A stretch of DNA of 8,279 nt from CAYSBA01 sp964429075 [NCBI: uncultured bacterium] (GTDB lineage: Bacteria; CAYSBA01), in the NCBI GenBank assembly GCA_964429075.1, contig CAYSBA010000042.1, forward strand, positions 1 through 8,279, written 5' to 3'. Numbering within the stretch: position 1 is the first letter of the stretch; each line of letters opens with the position of its first letter. Below the pieces are notes generated by a model. That model was not told the origin of the DNA, searched no databases, and saw only the letters and a program-made list of their open reading frames with translations. Of this stretch, positions 8,083 to 8,279 are shown piece after piece. The position numbers were made by a program, and so were the translations under genes.

Positions 8083-8279
8083 ATGATTATGAATGAAAAA
8101 TTATTCAATAAAATATCAAAGGCACTATCAGACAGAAGAAGGCTCGAGATCCTTGAGGTTATAAGCAGACACAAAGAGATTTCCTGTGGAAAGATTGCAG
8201 AGCTATTTCCTATTGGTCAGTCCACAATATCCCACCACCTCAAGATGCTTACAGATTCTGAAATAGTAAATGTAAGAAG
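8083..8279 (+). CDS. ArsR-family winged-helix transcriptional regulator, N-terminal part (3' end outside window)
   Basis: The first 65 residues of a small DNA-binding regulator are visible and the frame is open at the window end. 'KALSDRRRLEILEVI' (13-27) is the ArsR-family helix 1-2 pattern (usually 'ALSDPTRLRIL'). 'EISCGKIAELFPIGQSTISHHLKML' (32-56) is the helix-turn-helix, with the recognition helix in STISHHLKML. The metal-binding ELCVCDL motif of ArsR/SmtB is absent: only one Cys (C35) lies in this helix, so metal sensing through that site is not supported. The ATG at 8083 or the in-frame ATG at 8089 could be the start; neither has a clear Shine-Dalgarno. It is divergent from the icd operon, a layout typical for a local regulator. 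Its ligand and targets are unknown. Confidence 0.88.
   Translation, partial: MIMNEKLFNKISKALSDRRRLEILEVISRHKEISCGKIAELFPIGQSTISHHLKMLTDSEIVNVR

Noticed and set aside
8083-8279. Arsenic- or metal-resistance operon start
   Set aside because: The visible part lacks the ELCVCDL metal motif and no arsenic or metal transport gene is in the window; only the fold family is supported.

Overview
The window holds one long gene train on the minus strand, read from about 7929 down to 251, with part of a gene at each edge on the plus strand. Reading downstream, the minus-strand genes are NADP-type isocitrate dehydrogenase (icd), malate dehydrogenase (mdh), the two succinyl-CoA synthetase subunits (sucC, sucD), three subunits of a 2-oxoglutarate:ferredoxin oxidoreductase (korD, korA, korC), nucleoside diphosphate kinase (ndk) and S-methyl-5'-thioadenosine phosphorylase (mtnP). 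Gaps run from a 4-nt overlap to 34 nt, and almost every start has a good Shine-Dalgarno, so this is very probably one operon. There is no gene-free stretch above about 155 bases and no RNA gene, mobile element or CRISPR array that I can see.

The organism is probably a moderately AT-rich anaerobic bacterium that uses ferredoxin-linked carbon metabolism. The icd-mdh-kor order recalls Geobacter-type Desulfobacterota, and related clusters are plausible in Nitrospirota; the phylum assignment is inference and weak. The enzymes cover malate/oxaloacetate, succinate to succinyl-CoA, succinyl-CoA to 2-oxoglutarate, and 2-oxoglutarate to isocitrate. With a ferredoxin-linked 2-oxoacid enzyme this arm can run oxidatively or reductively. 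No citrate synthase, ATP-citrate lyase, fumarase or fumarate reductase is present, so direction cannot be told from the window. Ndk fits next to succinyl-CoA synthetase because it can redistribute the NTP made there.

The most notable observation is an absence. The kor cluster has korD, korA and korC but no korB, the thiamine-diphosphate and Fe-S binding beta subunit needed for catalysis. The korA-korC junction is a clean 10-nt gap with its own ribosome binding site, so there is no sign of a degraded remnant. The beta subunit must be encoded elsewhere, be borrowed from another oxidoreductase, or have been lost or mis-assembled.

Upstream of icd, a 153-base divergent intergenic region (7930-8082) holds back-to-back TTGACA -35 candidates and a cluster of dyads. 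It leads on the plus strand into the start of an ArsR-family regulator, cut by the window end, which is a candidate regulator of the operon. At the left edge is the 3' end of a class I SAM-dependent methyltransferase. It converges on mtnP, with the two stop codons only 3 bases apart.

I do not see an undescribed defence, mobile or signalling system here. The content is mostly ordinary central metabolism with a few oddities worth checking.
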